The notes under the pieces were generated by a model. That model searched no databases and had not been told where the DNA came from. It saw only the letters and a program-made list of their open reading frames with translations. This document shows, piece after piece, positions 52,884-61,735 of a stretch of 64,000 bases of DNA (its first letter is position 1; each line of letters opens with the position of its first letter). Location of the stretch: positions 1 through 64,000 of the forward strand of contig DASZOL010000016.1 of NCBI GenBank assembly GCA_035550795.1, given 5' to 3'. Source of the stretch: DASRDR01 sp035550795. Its GTDB lineage: Bacteria; Methylomirabilota; Methylomirabilia; Rokubacteriales; DASRDR01. The translations under genes were made by a program, and so were the position numbers.

Positions 52884-53834
52884 TTGCGCACGTATCTCGT
52901 CACCAGGCTCTCGGCCATCGGGCTCACGCTGCTCGGCGTGAGCGTGCTGGTCTTCGGCATGATTCGGCTCGTCCCGGGCACGGTCGTCGAGCAGCTCCTC
53001 GGCCAGGCGGCGATCGCCTCGCCGGAGGTGCTGCAGAGCTTCCGCCGGTTCTTCGGGCTCGACCGCCCGCTTCACGTCCAGTACCTGGAGTGGCTCGGCG
53101 GCATCGTGCGGGGCGACCTCGGAACGTCCTGGCTGTCGGGACGGTCGGTGCTCGGGCTGTTCCTCGAGCGCGTACCGGTGTCAGCCGAGCTGGCCGTCCT
53201 CGCGGTGGGCTGGTCGCTCTGCCTCGGGATCCCTCTGGGCGTCGTGTCAGCGACCCGACCGGGCGGGCTGCGGGACGGCGTGATCCGCGTCCTCGCGACG
53301 CTCGGCCTCTCCCTCCCGGCGTTCTGGCAAGGGACGGTCCTGATCCTCCTCTTCTCGGTGTACCTGGGGTGGATGCCCTCGCTCCAGTGGGTGCCGTTTC
53401 TCCGCGATCCGGCGGGGAACCTCCTCATCGTGGCGCTGCCCGCCCTGACGCTCGGCACCGCGACGGCCGCGATGATCACGCGGATGTCCCGGTCGTCGAT
53501 GCTGGACGTGCTCGGGCGGGAGTACGTGCGGACGGCGCAGGCCAAGGGGCTGGCCGAGCGCCGCGTCAGATACCGTCACGCCCTGAGGAACGCACTCATC
53601 CCCGTCGTCACCGTGGCGGGGGTGCAGCTCGGCTACGTGGTCGGCGGCCTGGTCGTCGTCGAGGACGTCTTCACGCTGCCCGGCGTGGGCCGGCTCCTCC
53701 TCGACGCGATCTTCCAGCGGGACTATCCGGTCGTGCAGGGCGTCATCCTGCTCCTGGCCGCGATCTTCATGGGCCTGAACCTCCTGGTGGACCTCCTGTA
53801 CGCGGTCCTGGATCCCCGGCTGCGGCATGGCTAG
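52884..53834 (+). CDS. ABC transporter permease, DppB type
   Basis: A 316-residue permease beginning at a TTG (LRTYLVTRLSAIGLTLLGVS), the only start that keeps the full first helix. LVPGTVVEQLLG, SSMLDVLGREYVRTAQAKGL with HALRNALIPVVTVAGVQLGY, and the C-terminal LVDLLYAVLDPRLRHG identify the class. It overlaps the next gene by 8 bp. Confidence 0.9.
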   Translation: MRTYLVTRLSAIGLTLLGVSVLVFGMIRLVPGTVVEQLLGQAAIASPEVLQSFRRFFGLDRPLHVQYLEWLGGIVRGDLGTSWLSGRSVLGLFLERVPVSAELAVLAVGWSLCLGIPLGVVSATRPGGLRDGVIRVLATLGLSLPAFWQGTVLILLFSVYLGWMPSLQWVPFLRDPAGNLLIVALPALTLGTATAAMITRMSRSSMLDVLGREYVRTAQAKGLAERRVRYRHALRNALIPVVTVAGVQLGYVVGGLVVVEDVFTLPGVGRLLLDAIFQRDYPVVQGVILLLAAIFMGLNLLVDLLYAVLDPRLRHG

Positions 53835-54678
53835 GCCAGCCGCTGGCGCCGCGCTCGGCACGCGGCACCCCACACGAAGCCCGCTTTTCCGGGCCGCGTG
53901 CCTCCTGCTCGGCGCGATCGTCGTCCTCGGGATCGCCGCGGAGTGGGTGGCCCCCTACTCGCCGACGGCGCTGGATGCCCAGGGCCTGTTCCAGGCGCCG
54001 GGAGTCCGGCACTGGATGGGAACCGACCGCTTCGGGCGCGACCTCCTGTCCCGCATCCTCTTCGGCGTGCGGGTCTCCGTGGGGATCGCGGGCATCGCGA
54101 TCACGGTGGCGCTGGCGGCGGGCGCCGCGCTCGGCCTCCTGGCGGGTGTCGGGCGCGGGCTCGACCAGCTCTGCGGGCGCGTGATGGACGTCTTCTTCGC
54201 GTTTCCGCCCATCCTCCTCGCGATCGCGATCGCGGCGGTCCTCGGCGCCGGGGTGGAGAGCGCGATCGCGGCCATCGCCGTCGTGTATGCCCCGCTCTTC
54301 TTCCGGGTCGTGCGGGGCTCGGTCCTGGCCGAATCGGCGCAGGCCTACGTGGAGGCGGCCGAGGCCCTGGGGCTCGGCCGTGGCGCGATCCTCCGGCGCC
54401 ACATCCTCCCGAACGCCGTGTCGCCGGTCATCGTGCAGACGGCCGTGTGCCTCTCCTACGGCATCCTGATCGAGTCCGCTCTCTCGTATCTGGGAGTGGG
54501 CGTGCAGCCACCCACCCCGTCCTGGGGGACCATCCTCAACGAGGGCAAGGAGTTTCTGGCGCTCGCGCCCTGGGTGTCGCTCTTCCCGGGCGGGGCCATC
54601 ATGCTGACGGTGCTTGCGCTGAACGTCGTCGGAGACGGGCTCCGGGACAGCCTCGATCCGCGCGCCGTCACGCGATAG
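53827..54678 (+). CDS. ABC transporter permease, DppC type
   Basis: A 283-residue permease, partner of the preceding gene. HWMGTDRFGRDLLSRILFGV, the contact loop YVEAAEALGLGRGAILRRHI followed by LPNAVSPVIV, and GDGLRDSLDPRAVTR are typical. No ATP-binding subunits follow; the next gene encodes an unrelated flavin-type protein. A short hairpin begins at the stop codon. Confidence 0.92.
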   Translation: MARPAAGAALGTRHPTRSPLFRAACLLLGAIVVLGIAAEWVAPYSPTALDAQGLFQAPGVRHWMGTDRFGRDLLSRILFGVRVSVGIAGIAITVALAAGAALGLLAGVGRGLDQLCGRVMDVFFAFPPILLAIAIAAVLGAGVESAIAAIAVVYAPLFFRVVRGSVLAESAQAYVEAAEALGLGRGAILRRHILPNAVSPVIVQTAVCLSYGILIESALSYLGVGVQPPTPSWGTILNEGKEFLALAPWVSLFPGGAIMLTVLALNVVGDGLRDSLDPRAVTR

Positions 54679-54697
54679 CCGGCGGCGCGTCGCCGGC
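54678..54697 (+). terminator. GC hairpin at the end of the second peptide-type importer operon
   Basis: GCCGGCG (54678-54684) and CGCCGGC (54691-54697) pair around a 6-nt loop immediately at the stop codon. There is no T-tract. Confidence 0.4.
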
Positions 54698-54723
54698 GCT
54701 GCCGCGAGAGTCGGGAGACTTGG

Positions 54724-55209
54724 ATGACCTACGAGCCCAGCGCCAAGATCGGAGGCCTCAGCGACGCCGAGACGGCCGCGTTCCTCGCCGAGCCCTGGAA
54801 CGCGCGGATCGCGACCCTGGGACCGGACGGCTGGCCCTACGTCGCCCCCGTGTGGTACGAGTTCGAGCCGGCAGCCCGCGTGTTCCTCGTGGTGGGCCGC
54901 GAGCGCGCCGACTGGATCGAGCACGTCCGCGCGGATCCCCGGGTGGCGTTCCACGTGGCGGATGACGAGCACGCCGAGCACACGCGGGTTCTCGTGAAGG
55001 GGCGGGCCGCGATCATCGAGGGGCCAATCGCACCCTCGGCCAGCGCGCGCCTCGGCGCCCTCACGCGGCGCCTCTCGCTCCGCTACCTCGGTCCCGACGG
55101 GCCGACCTACGCCGAGCGGACGATCCACCGCCCGCGGGTGCTCGTCGAGGTCCGCCCGGAGCACTGGCGCACCTGGACCGGCCGGGAGTGGCACGCTCGC
55201 TACCGGTGA
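54724..55209 (+). CDS. Pyridoxamine 5'-phosphate oxidase-fold protein (probable flavin or F420 binder)
   Basis: A 161-residue split-barrel protein. FLAEPWNARIATLGPDGWPY followed by VAPVWYEFEPAARVFLVVGR is the N-terminal strand pair of the PPOX family; EHVRADPRVAFHVADDE and VLVKGRAAIIEG continue the barrel, and RPRVLVEVRPEHWRTWTGRE ends it. Such proteins bind FMN, F420 or haem and reduce or oxidise small molecules; none of these can be chosen here. It starts at ATG 54724 45 bp after the importer operon and is convergent with the tungstate genes. Confidence 0.82.
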   Translation: MTYEPSAKIGGLSDAETAAFLAEPWNARIATLGPDGWPYVAPVWYEFEPAARVFLVVGRERADWIEHVRADPRVAFHVADDEHAEHTRVLVKGRAAIIEGPIAPSASARLGALTRRLSLRYLGPDGPTYAERTIHRPRVLVEVRPEHWRTWTGREWHARYR

Positions 55210-55334
55210 CCGGCGCGCCGAGGATCGCCCCGGCGATGAGCCGCAACGATCGACCCTCTACGTGGCTTCCGGGGCGTCGGTCTCCGCGCGGAGGGCTCGG
55301 GCGAGTCGGGCGTGAGATCCGCGTGCCCCGCGCT

Positions 55335-56441
55335 TCATGCCGCCCCGACCTCCTCGCGCTCGATGACGTGGACGGCCGAGGCCTTGAAGCTGACCGCCAC
55401 CGAGCTCCCGGGGACGATGGGCAGCTCCTGGACGGAGTGACGGGTGACCAGGGCGATCACCGGATCGCCGCACTCGGCGAGCACACGGACCTGTGTTCCC
55501 ACCGGGACGAGCTCGGCGACCCGGCCTGCGAAGTGATTGAGCGCGCTGTCCCGGATCGGACCAGCCGCGCCGAGCCGGAGCACGACGTCCTCGGGCCGCA
55601 CGCAGACCAGGACGCGCCGCCCCACCGGCACCTGGCCCGGTGCCCGGATGCGCAGATGGCCTGTCTCCACGGTGAGGAGCCCGTCGGCGGCGTGCGCCAC
55701 GCGGCCCGGCAGGAGGTTCTCCACCCCGACGAACCGCGCCACCTCCGGGGACGCGGGCCGCCCGAAGACCACCGCGGGTGTGCCGAGCTGGGCCAGACGT
55801 CCCTCCAGCATCACGCCGACCCGGTCGCCCAGGCGCAGGGCCTCGTTCCGATCGTGGGTCACGAACACGGTCGTGACGGTCGTCTCGCCCAGGATGCCCT
55901 GGAGGTCCCTGAGAAGGTCGTCGCGGGTCGGCGGATCGAGCGCCGAGAAGGGCTCGTCGAGCAGGAGCACGTCGGGCTCGATCGCGAAGGCGCGCGCCAG
56001 GCTGGTTCGCTGGGCCTCGCCGCCGGACAGGGTCCGCGCCTGCCGACCCGCCAGCTGGGTGATCCCGAACCGGGCCATCCAGCGGCCGGCGCGGCGCCGA
56101 GCCTCCTCCCCCGGCGCGCGACGAAGGGTGAGGCCCAGGGCGACGTTCCGCTCCACCGTCGTGTCCGCCAGCAGGGGCTCCTGGAACACCGAGGCGAAGC
56201 GGCGCCGGGCGGCCAGGAGATCTCGTCCCCAGGCCTGGGGCTGCCCGTCGAGCCGCACCTCCCCCCCGGCGGAGCGCTCGAGGAGCCCCAGGACGCGAAG
56301 GAGCGTTGACTTGCCCGCCCCGTTCGGCCCGATGAGGGCGAGGGTCTCACCCCGCCGGACGGCCAGGTGGTCGACATCCAGGACCGTCCGCGAGCCGTAC
56401 CGGACCGTGAGGCCGTGCGCCTCCAGGATCGCGTCGCTCAC
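55335..56441 (-). CDS. tupC: TupC-like tungstate/molybdate ABC transporter ATPase
   Basis: A 368-residue ATP-binding subunit. Walker A is LIGPNGAGKSTLL, the signature is LSGGEAQRTSLA, Walker B is VLLLDEPFSALD and the switch His is FVTHDRNEA. A C-terminal TOBE-type extension (about residues 280-360, RVLVCVRPEDVVLRLG, FAGRVAELVPVGTQVRVLAE) is the ligand-regulatory domain seen in oxyanion importers. The GTG start overlaps the tupB stop (GTGA). It completes a full tungstate-type importer, the only complete ABC system in the window. Confidence 0.92.
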   Translation of the reverse strand: MSDAILEAHGLTVRYGSRTVLDVDHLAVRRGETLALIGPNGAGKSTLLRVLGLLERSAGGEVRLDGQPQAWGRDLLAARRRFASVFQEPLLADTTVERNVALGLTLRRAPGEEARRRAGRWMARFGITQLAGRQARTLSGGEAQRTSLARAFAIEPDVLLLDEPFSALDPPTRDDLLRDLQGILGETTVTTVFVTHDRNEALRLGDRVGVMLEGRLAQLGTPAVVFGRPASPEVARFVGVENLLPGRVAHAADGLLTVETGHLRIRAPGQVPVGRRVLVCVRPEDVVLRLGAAGPIRDSALNHFAGRVAELVPVGTQVRVLAECGDPVIALVTRHSVQELPIVPGSSVAVSFKASAVHVIEREEVGAA

Positions 56442-57136
56442 GCGGGCCGGCGGCGTTGCTGCATAGCCGTGAGCGCGTAGTTCACGAGGAACGTCAAGCC
56501 GAGGAGGATCAGCGAAAGGGCGATCGCCACGTCGAAGCTCCCCTTCGTCGTCTCCATGACCGTGGCCGTCGTGAGCACCCGGGTCTGGCCTCGGATGTTG
56601 CCCCCCACCATCATCGAGGCGCCGATCTCCGAGATGACCCCCCCGAAGCCGGCCATCACCGCCGCCAGCATCGGGAGGCGCGCCTCGCGGAGCAGCAGCC
56701 ACAGGAGCTGCCCTCGCGACGCCCCCAGCGCCACCATCTGGAGCCGGAACGTGAGCGGGATCTGCTGCACCGCCGCCAGGGTCAGCCCCGTGACGATCGG
56801 CGCCGCGATCACGAGCTGTGCGATCACGATCGCCGTCGGCGTGTAGAGAAGCTCCAGCGCGCCGAGCGGGCCGCTCCGCCAGAGCAGGATCGACACGAAG
56901 AGGCCGACCACGACCGGGGGCAGCCCCATGCCCGTGTTGACGAGGCTGATCGCGAAGGCTCGCCCGGGAAAGCGCACGAGGGCGATCAGCGTCCCGAGCG
57001 GGATGCCCAGCAGCAGGGCGAGCATCGTCGACGTGCCCGCGACCTGAAGGGAGAGCCACGTGATCCCCAGGACCTCCCGGTCGAGGCCCAGCAAGAGCCG
57101 GACCGCCTGCTGCAGGCCCTCCCACACCAGTGCCAT
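56438..57136 (-). CDS. tupB: TupB-like tungstate ABC transporter permease
   Basis: A 232-residue permease with five or six helices. LLGIPLGTLIALVRFPGR, GMGLPPVVVGLFVSILLWRS and the contact segment LGASRGQLLWLLLREARLPM are typical of TupB/WtpB. VGGNIRGQTRVLTTATVMET near the C-terminus is a strong TupB signature. It starts 6 bp after tupA and is translationally coupled to tupC. Confidence 0.92.
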   Translation of the reverse strand: MALVWEGLQQAVRLLLGLDREVLGITWLSLQVAGTSTMLALLLGIPLGTLIALVRFPGRAFAISLVNTGMGLPPVVVGLFVSILLWRSGPLGALELLYTPTAIVIAQLVIAAPIVTGLTLAAVQQIPLTFRLQMVALGASRGQLLWLLLREARLPMLAAVMAGFGGVISEIGASMMVGGNIRGQTRVLTTATVMETTKGSFDVAIALSLILLGLTFLVNYALTAMQQRRRPA

Positions 57137-57142
57137 GGCGAA

Positions 57143-58012
57143 TCAGCCCCCGACCTCCTCCTCCGTCTTCTTCCCGGCGATGGGCACGAACAGCGCCTGT
57201 CCGTACTTGTCCAACCCGAAGGTCTTGATGACCGCCTGGGCCTCGGGGGAAAGCATGAAGTCGGCGAAGGCCTTGCCGCCGGCCGGATTCACACGCGGCC
57301 CGTTGGCCGGGTTGATCTCCATCACGGAGTAGATGTTGAGGAGCGGCCGGTCCTTCTCGACCAGGATCGGGAGGGTGATCCGCTGCTGGAAGGCGAGGAA
57401 CGTCGCGCGGTCCGTGATGGTGTACGCCCTGCGCTCGTTGGCGATGCCGAGCGTCTGCCCCATCCCCTGGCCCGATTCGATGTACCAGCTTCCCTTGGGC
57501 TCGATTCCCGCCTGCTTCCAGAGCGCGAGCTCCAAGCTGTGGGTCCCCGACTTGTCCCCGCGCGAGACGAACCGCGACTGCGCCGCCGCGATCCGCTTGA
57601 GCGCGTCCGTCGACTTCTCGAGCCCCTTGATCTTGGCCGGGTCCCCGGAGGGCCCGATGATGACGAAGTCGTTGTACATGACGAGCCGCCGGTTCTGCAT
57701 CTTGCCGTCGGCCACGTACTTCTTCTCGAGGGCCGGGGCGTGAACAAGGCTGACGTCGGCCTCGCCCCGGGCCGCCAGGGCCAGCGCCTGGCCCGTGCCG
57801 ACGGAGATCGTCTTGACGGAGTAGCCGGTCTGCTTCTCGAACATCGGCACGAGCACGTCGAGCAGCCCCGAGTCCTGGGTGCTGGTGGTGGTGGAGAGGA
57901 TCACGACCTTGGACGTGGGGGCCTGCGCCACCGCGAGGCCCGGTGCAGCACTCCACAGCAGGGCGGTGAGGAGGCCGACGGCCCTTAGGCTCGTGGGTCG
58001 ATTGCTCCGCAT
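57143..58012 (-). CDS. tupA: TupA-like tungstate-binding protein
   Basis: A 289-residue exported binding protein. The signal peptide ends AVA-QA. The family hallmark follows directly: ILSTTTSTQDSGLLDVLVPM, where the TTTS loop binds the oxyanion. Further motifs are GTGQALALAARGEADVSLVH, FVSRGDKSGTHSLELALWKQ and ESGQGMGQTLGIANERRAY. AAGGAGGAGCGAGACC precedes the ATG at 58012. Tungstate selectivity over molybdate is inferred from the family. Confidence 0.93.
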   Translation of the reverse strand: MRSNRPTSLRAVGLLTALLWSAAPGLAVAQAPTSKVVILSTTTSTQDSGLLDVLVPMFEKQTGYSVKTISVGTGQALALAARGEADVSLVHAPALEKKYVADGKMQNRRLVMYNDFVIIGPSGDPAKIKGLEKSTDALKRIAAAQSRFVSRGDKSGTHSLELALWKQAGIEPKGSWYIESGQGMGQTLGIANERRAYTITDRATFLAFQQRITLPILVEKDRPLLNIYSVMEINPANGPRVNPAGGKAFADFMLSPEAQAVIKTFGLDKYGQALFVPIAGKKTEEEVGG

Positions 58013-58133
58013 GGTCTCGCTCCTCCTTGGCTCCATATCGGCCTGGATGGCGTCGTATGCCACTCTCAGGCTTTTCGACGCGCGGGAGCCCGGCGCACGG
58101 GCACCCCGCAGGGCTAGTCCGTCGGCTCTCGGG

Positions 58134-59048
58134 TCACGACACCTCGGCCAGCACGCGGCCCGACTGGTGGCTGTCATAGCCGCCGAGCCGATCGAGGCCC
58201 TCCCGGAACCCGTCCGACCTCACGGCTTCGACCAGCGCCTGCACCGCCGGCCGGAAGAAGGTGTCCTTCGGGATCACCATGTCGAACCGCTCCCGGACCA
58301 GCGGCACGAAGCCGAGATCGAGGGCCTGCGCGACGGACCGGGCCGCCACGCCCGCGTCGGCCTTCCGCCGCAGCACCCGCAGCGCGATCGCCCAGTGGGT
58401 CGACACCGCGTCGTCGTAGCCCGCGACGCGCTCAGGTTCCACGCCGGCTCGTGACAGGACGAGATCCACGAAGTGCCGCGTGCCGGAGCCGGGCTGGCGG
58501 TTGACGAACCGGAGCCCCGGCCGCGCTAGGTCGGGGAGGCTCGCGAGGTCTCGCGGATTGCCCTTGGGCACGACCAGTCCAAGGTCGCGGTGAAACAGGT
58601 TCACGAGCGCGGAAGGCCGGGGCTCGATGTATCGGCCGAGCCCGGAGCCGTTGTACTCGCCCGAGTCGGGATCCACCAAGTGCACGCAGGCGACGTCGGC
58701 GTGACCGGCGGCGACCGCCTCGAGGCCGGCCACGCTCCCCACTCGTGCGGCGAACAGCATGGGCGCCTCCGGCTGCGCCGCGAGGATCTCGGCGAGCAGG
58801 TCGAGCGCGGGATCGTCGCTCCCGGCCAGGAAGACGCGGCTGACGGCATCCGCCGGCGCCGCGGAATCTGCCTTGCCCCGGCGAGCGTTCGATTCCAGCC
58901 ATTCCCCCAGGAGACGCTCGGGAAAGAGCCACTTCCCGGTGACACGCGTCCCGGGGATCGCCCCGCGCTGGGCGAGCAGGTACACCGAGCGTGGGTTCAG
59001 ACGCAGATACCGGGCCGCTTCGGGGACCGTGAGCAGCTTTGGTTGCAC
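58134..59048 (-). CDS. One-component regulator: excisionase-like HTH fused to a solute-binding domain
   Basis: A 304-residue protein from the GTG at 59048. Residues about 4-55 are a MerR/excisionase-like HTH: LLTVPEAARYLRLNPRSVYL, IPGTRVTGKWLFPERLLGEW. Residues about 68-300 form a PBP-like domain: VFLAGSDDPALDLLAEIL, GLEAVAAGHADVACVHLVD, LVVPKGNPRDLASLPDLARP, FVNRQPGSGTRHFVDLVLSR. There is no signal peptide, so ligand binding is cytoplasmic. It is first in the minus-strand order before tupA, 121 bp away, so it probably senses tungstate or molybdate, or a cofactor intermediate, and controls tupABC. A longer TTG start at 59087 is less likely because it falls in the promoter-like region. Confidence 0.85.
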   Translation of the reverse strand: MQPKLLTVPEAARYLRLNPRSVYLLAQRGAIPGTRVTGKWLFPERLLGEWLESNARRGKADSAAPADAVSRVFLAGSDDPALDLLAEILAAQPEAPMLFAARVGSVAGLEAVAAGHADVACVHLVDPDSGEYNGSGLGRYIEPRPSALVNLFHRDLGLVVPKGNPRDLASLPDLARPGLRFVNRQPGSGTRHFVDLVLSRAGVEPERVAGYDDAVSTHWAIALRVLRRKADAGVAARSVAQALDLGFVPLVRERFDMVIPKDTFFRPAVQALVEAVRSDGFREGLDRLGGYDSHQSGRVLAEVS

Positions 59049-59082
59049 CTCGACATAAAGGATCGGAGTTTTGGTGAATTTT

Positions 59083-59108
59083 GTCAAGTTTAATACCGCG
59101 TAGTCAAG
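59083..59108 (-). promoter_or_regulatory. CTTGAC direct repeat upstream of the HTH-PBP regulator
   Basis: On the minus strand CTTGAC occurs twice exactly 20 bp apart (59108-59103 and 59088-59083), two helical turns, in a low-G+C stretch 35-60 bp before the GTG start. The copies could be tandem operator half-sites or competing -35 boxes; I found no convincing -10. Confidence 0.45.
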
Positions 59109-59367
59109 ATTCAGATAAATGCTCGACTATTCCGCGCACTTGGCTTGCGCGAGACCGATCGCCCTCCCGCGCGGCTCCCATCCGACGCAGAGGCATCACC
59201 ACTGCCTTCGCCGGAGTCCGGGTCCCGGATACCCCTCCAGTCATTTGACCGCGGCAAGGGCGCGCGGTGACGATGGCGCGCCCACGGCCCCGGCGCCGAG
59301 AGTGTTCCTCCAGCCCTCACGGACGAGTAGAGGGGCACGGCGTCGAGTCCCCGTCGGCGGCGTAAAG

Positions 59368-60310
59368 ATGGCGCAGAAGGTCGTCTTCATCGTGGGCAAG
59401 GATCCGCTCGAAGCTCTGGGCGGGAATCCGAGCTATGTCCGCGCCCATGCGCGGGCCGCACTGAGCGCCGGCTTCGAGCCCCACATCTTCTGCGTGGCGC
59501 CGGGCCGGAGGTGCTGTCGAATGCGATCTCGGCGTAATTCACCGTACGCGGGCCTCACTCTTCCAGCCCTCTCCCGCCCGGGCCGAGCTGAGGTTCCGGA
59601 AGAGTCTGATCGGGCTGCATGCGCCGTTGATCGCCGCCAGCGTGCAGCGGTTCCTGCGCGGGGAGCCAGGGCCCCATCTGCTCCACAGCTTCTCGACGTG
59701 GGGCTACCGTGGGCGTGCTCGCGCGCCGCCGGCTGCGACACCAGGGCATCGGGGCGGCGGCGATCCACCAGTGTCCACACGGCCTCGGAGCACGAGTGCC
59801 GCGCAAAGTCGCACAGTCTCGATACCTCGAACGGCGCGTTCCGGGGACTGAGCTATCAGGCCGAGTACCTCTGGATCAAGCACGTCATCAGCCGCTACGA
59901 GCGGGTCGCCTACACGGAGTCTGACCTGGTGCTGGTCAACTACGACTCGGTGCGCCGGATCTTCCTCGAGCAATACGGACGTGGAGCCGAGGCGCGCACC
60001 GTGCCGTATGCCGCCGAGTTGGCTTTTCTGCGCGAAGGCGGGCGCCAGCCGCCGGAGCCCGAGCACATTGCCGCGCTGCAGCCTCGGAGCGGCCGCTGAT
60101 CGTCTCTGTATCGCGCCACGATCCGCGCAAGGGACTAGACGTGCTGTTACACGCGCTGGCGGCGCTGAGACGATCGGGGACGCCGTTCCGCCCCTGTCTG
60201 GTCAGTGGCGGAGCGCTGCGCGACCCACATCGGCGGCTGGCAGCGCGGCTGAAGATTGACGACGCGACCGCGATCACCGGCTGGGTTCGCGATCCCTCTC
60301 AAGGCGGAGA
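59368..60310 (+). pseudogene. Family 4-type glycosyltransferase with several frameshifts and lost C-terminus
   Basis: The beginning MAQKVVFIVGKDPLEALGGN and PSYVRAHARAALSAGFEPHI is that of a GT-B glycosyltransferase. The frame then changes at about 59510 (continuing LRFRKSLIGLHAPLIAASVQ, LLHSFSTWGY), again near 59700-59790 (SEHECRAKSHSLDTSNGAF, YLWIKHVISRYERVAYTESD), and again near 60090 (SVSRHDPRKGLDVLLHALAA, ITGWVRDP). Homology ends at about 60310, before the donor-binding E-x7-E of the second Rossmann domain. At least three shifts plus the truncation make it non-functional as read. Confidence 0.65.
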
Positions 60311-60490
60311 GTCGCTGGAGCGATTCGATGGGCATGAGCGCCCGGCAGCTTCCGCCAGGTCCCGACGGCTCGCGATAGCGGGGACGTCGGGCACGCAGGC
60401 ACGGCGGGGAGCTCGACGTCACGGCGCTGGGTCCAGGGCGCCAGCGCCGGACGATCCGGCGGCGGGCCACTCCGCCACGGCACCGCAGCA

Positions 60491-61735
60491 TCATCCCTGG
60501 TGCCGCGCCTCGCCGCTCGCCGGCTTGGCCCCGGCGATCAGCAGGGCGACGGCCGCGAGAACGAGCGAGGCAGCGAGCATCCAGAACACCGACGGGTAGG
60601 AGCCGAGTCCCACCCAGAGAAGAGACGCGCCGACCGGTCCGACCGCGCGTGCGCCATTGGCGGAGAGCGCGACCGCACCGGCGATCGCGCCGTAGTGCCG
60701 CGCGCCGAAGTACTCCGCGAGCGACGTGGCACGCGCGAGCGTGGCCATGCCGTTGGCCGCGCCCTGCAGGAAGACGAAGGGCACCAGCGTGCCGATCAGC
60801 CCGAGCAGCGGCAGCTGGCCGATCCCCAGGGCCTGGGCCAGGAACACCGCAGCCACCATGATCCGGGCCCCTAGCCGCGCCGAGATGGGCACGAACAGGA
60901 GGCGGCCCGGCAGCTGCATCGCCCCCATCCAGCCGATCGTCGTCGCCGCGACGGTCGCCGAGTAGCCGCGGCCCACGAGAAAGGGGATGAGGTGGGTGCT
61001 GAGGGCGGCCGTAGCGAAGTTGCTCACGAAGAACGCGGCCGCCAGCACCCAGAAGACCGTGCTCCGCCGGGCCGCGCCCAGCGTCACGCCACGAGCCGGC
61101 GCGGCGCCGTGGGCCGCCAGCGGGCCGGCCGAGGCCGCCGGGGCGCCGCGCAGAAGCGCCGCATGCAGCGGGATCGTCACCGCGCCCAGGACAACCGTCA
61201 GGACCGTCAGCGCGCTGCGCCAGCCGACCCGGCTCAGCAGCCACGCCTCGATCGGCATGAAGATCGTGCTCGCCAGACCCGCCGCCAGCGTGACCGTGAG
61301 GAGCGCCCGGTCGCGTCCGCGCGTGAACCACGACACGATCGCCGCGAAGGCCGGCTCGTACAGCGTCGCCGCCATGGCCACGCCCATGCCGACCCAGACG
61401 GCGTAGAGCGCGGGCAGGCTCTCGACCCGCGCCCACGCGAAGGTCAGGAGCGTGGCCAGGCAGGAACCCGCCGTCATGAGCCCGCGGGCCCCGTGGCGGT
61501 CGATCCAGCGGCCGACCGGCACCGCCGCCAGCGCCGAGACGCCGAGGCCGGCCGAAAATGCCCCCGTCACGGCGACCCGTGATGCGCCCAGGTCCTGCTC
61601 CATCGGGCGCAGGAAGACCGGAAAGCCGTAGTAGACGATCCCCCAGGTCACTGTCTCGGTCACGCAGAGCGTCGCGACGATCACCCAGCCGTAGCGCTCC
61701 GGCCTGATCCTGCCCTCCAGGCCGCCGGCTCGCAT
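60491..61735 (-). CDS. MFS transporter in an ArsR-controlled operon
   Basis: A 414-residue twelve-helix major facilitator protein. The cytoplasmic loop motif between helices 2 and 3 is VGRWIDRHGARGLMTAGS, the classic D-R-x-G-x-R signature. ATG 61735 overlaps the flavoprotein stop (TGATG), so it is translationally coupled; a GTG three bases upstream is an alternative. The transported compound is not evident from sequence. With ArsR and a cysteine-tailed flavoprotein it may export an arsenical or other modified toxicant. Confidence 0.87.
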   Translation of the reverse strand: MRAGGLEGRIRPERYGWVIVATLCVTETVTWGIVYYGFPVFLRPMEQDLGASRVAVTGAFSAGLGVSALAAVPVGRWIDRHGARGLMTAGSCLATLLTFAWARVESLPALYAVWVGMGVAMAATLYEPAFAAIVSWFTRGRDRALLTVTLAAGLASTIFMPIEAWLLSRVGWRSALTVLTVVLGAVTIPLHAALLRGAPAASAGPLAAHGAAPARGVTLGAARRSTVFWVLAAAFFVSNFATAALSTHLIPFLVGRGYSATVAATTIGWMGAMQLPGRLLFVPISARLGARIMVAAVFLAQALGIGQLPLLGLIGTLVPFVFLQGAANGMATLARATSLAEYFGARHYGAIAGAVALSANGARAVGPVGASLLWVGLGSYPSVFWMLAASLVLAAVALLIAGAKPASGEARHQG

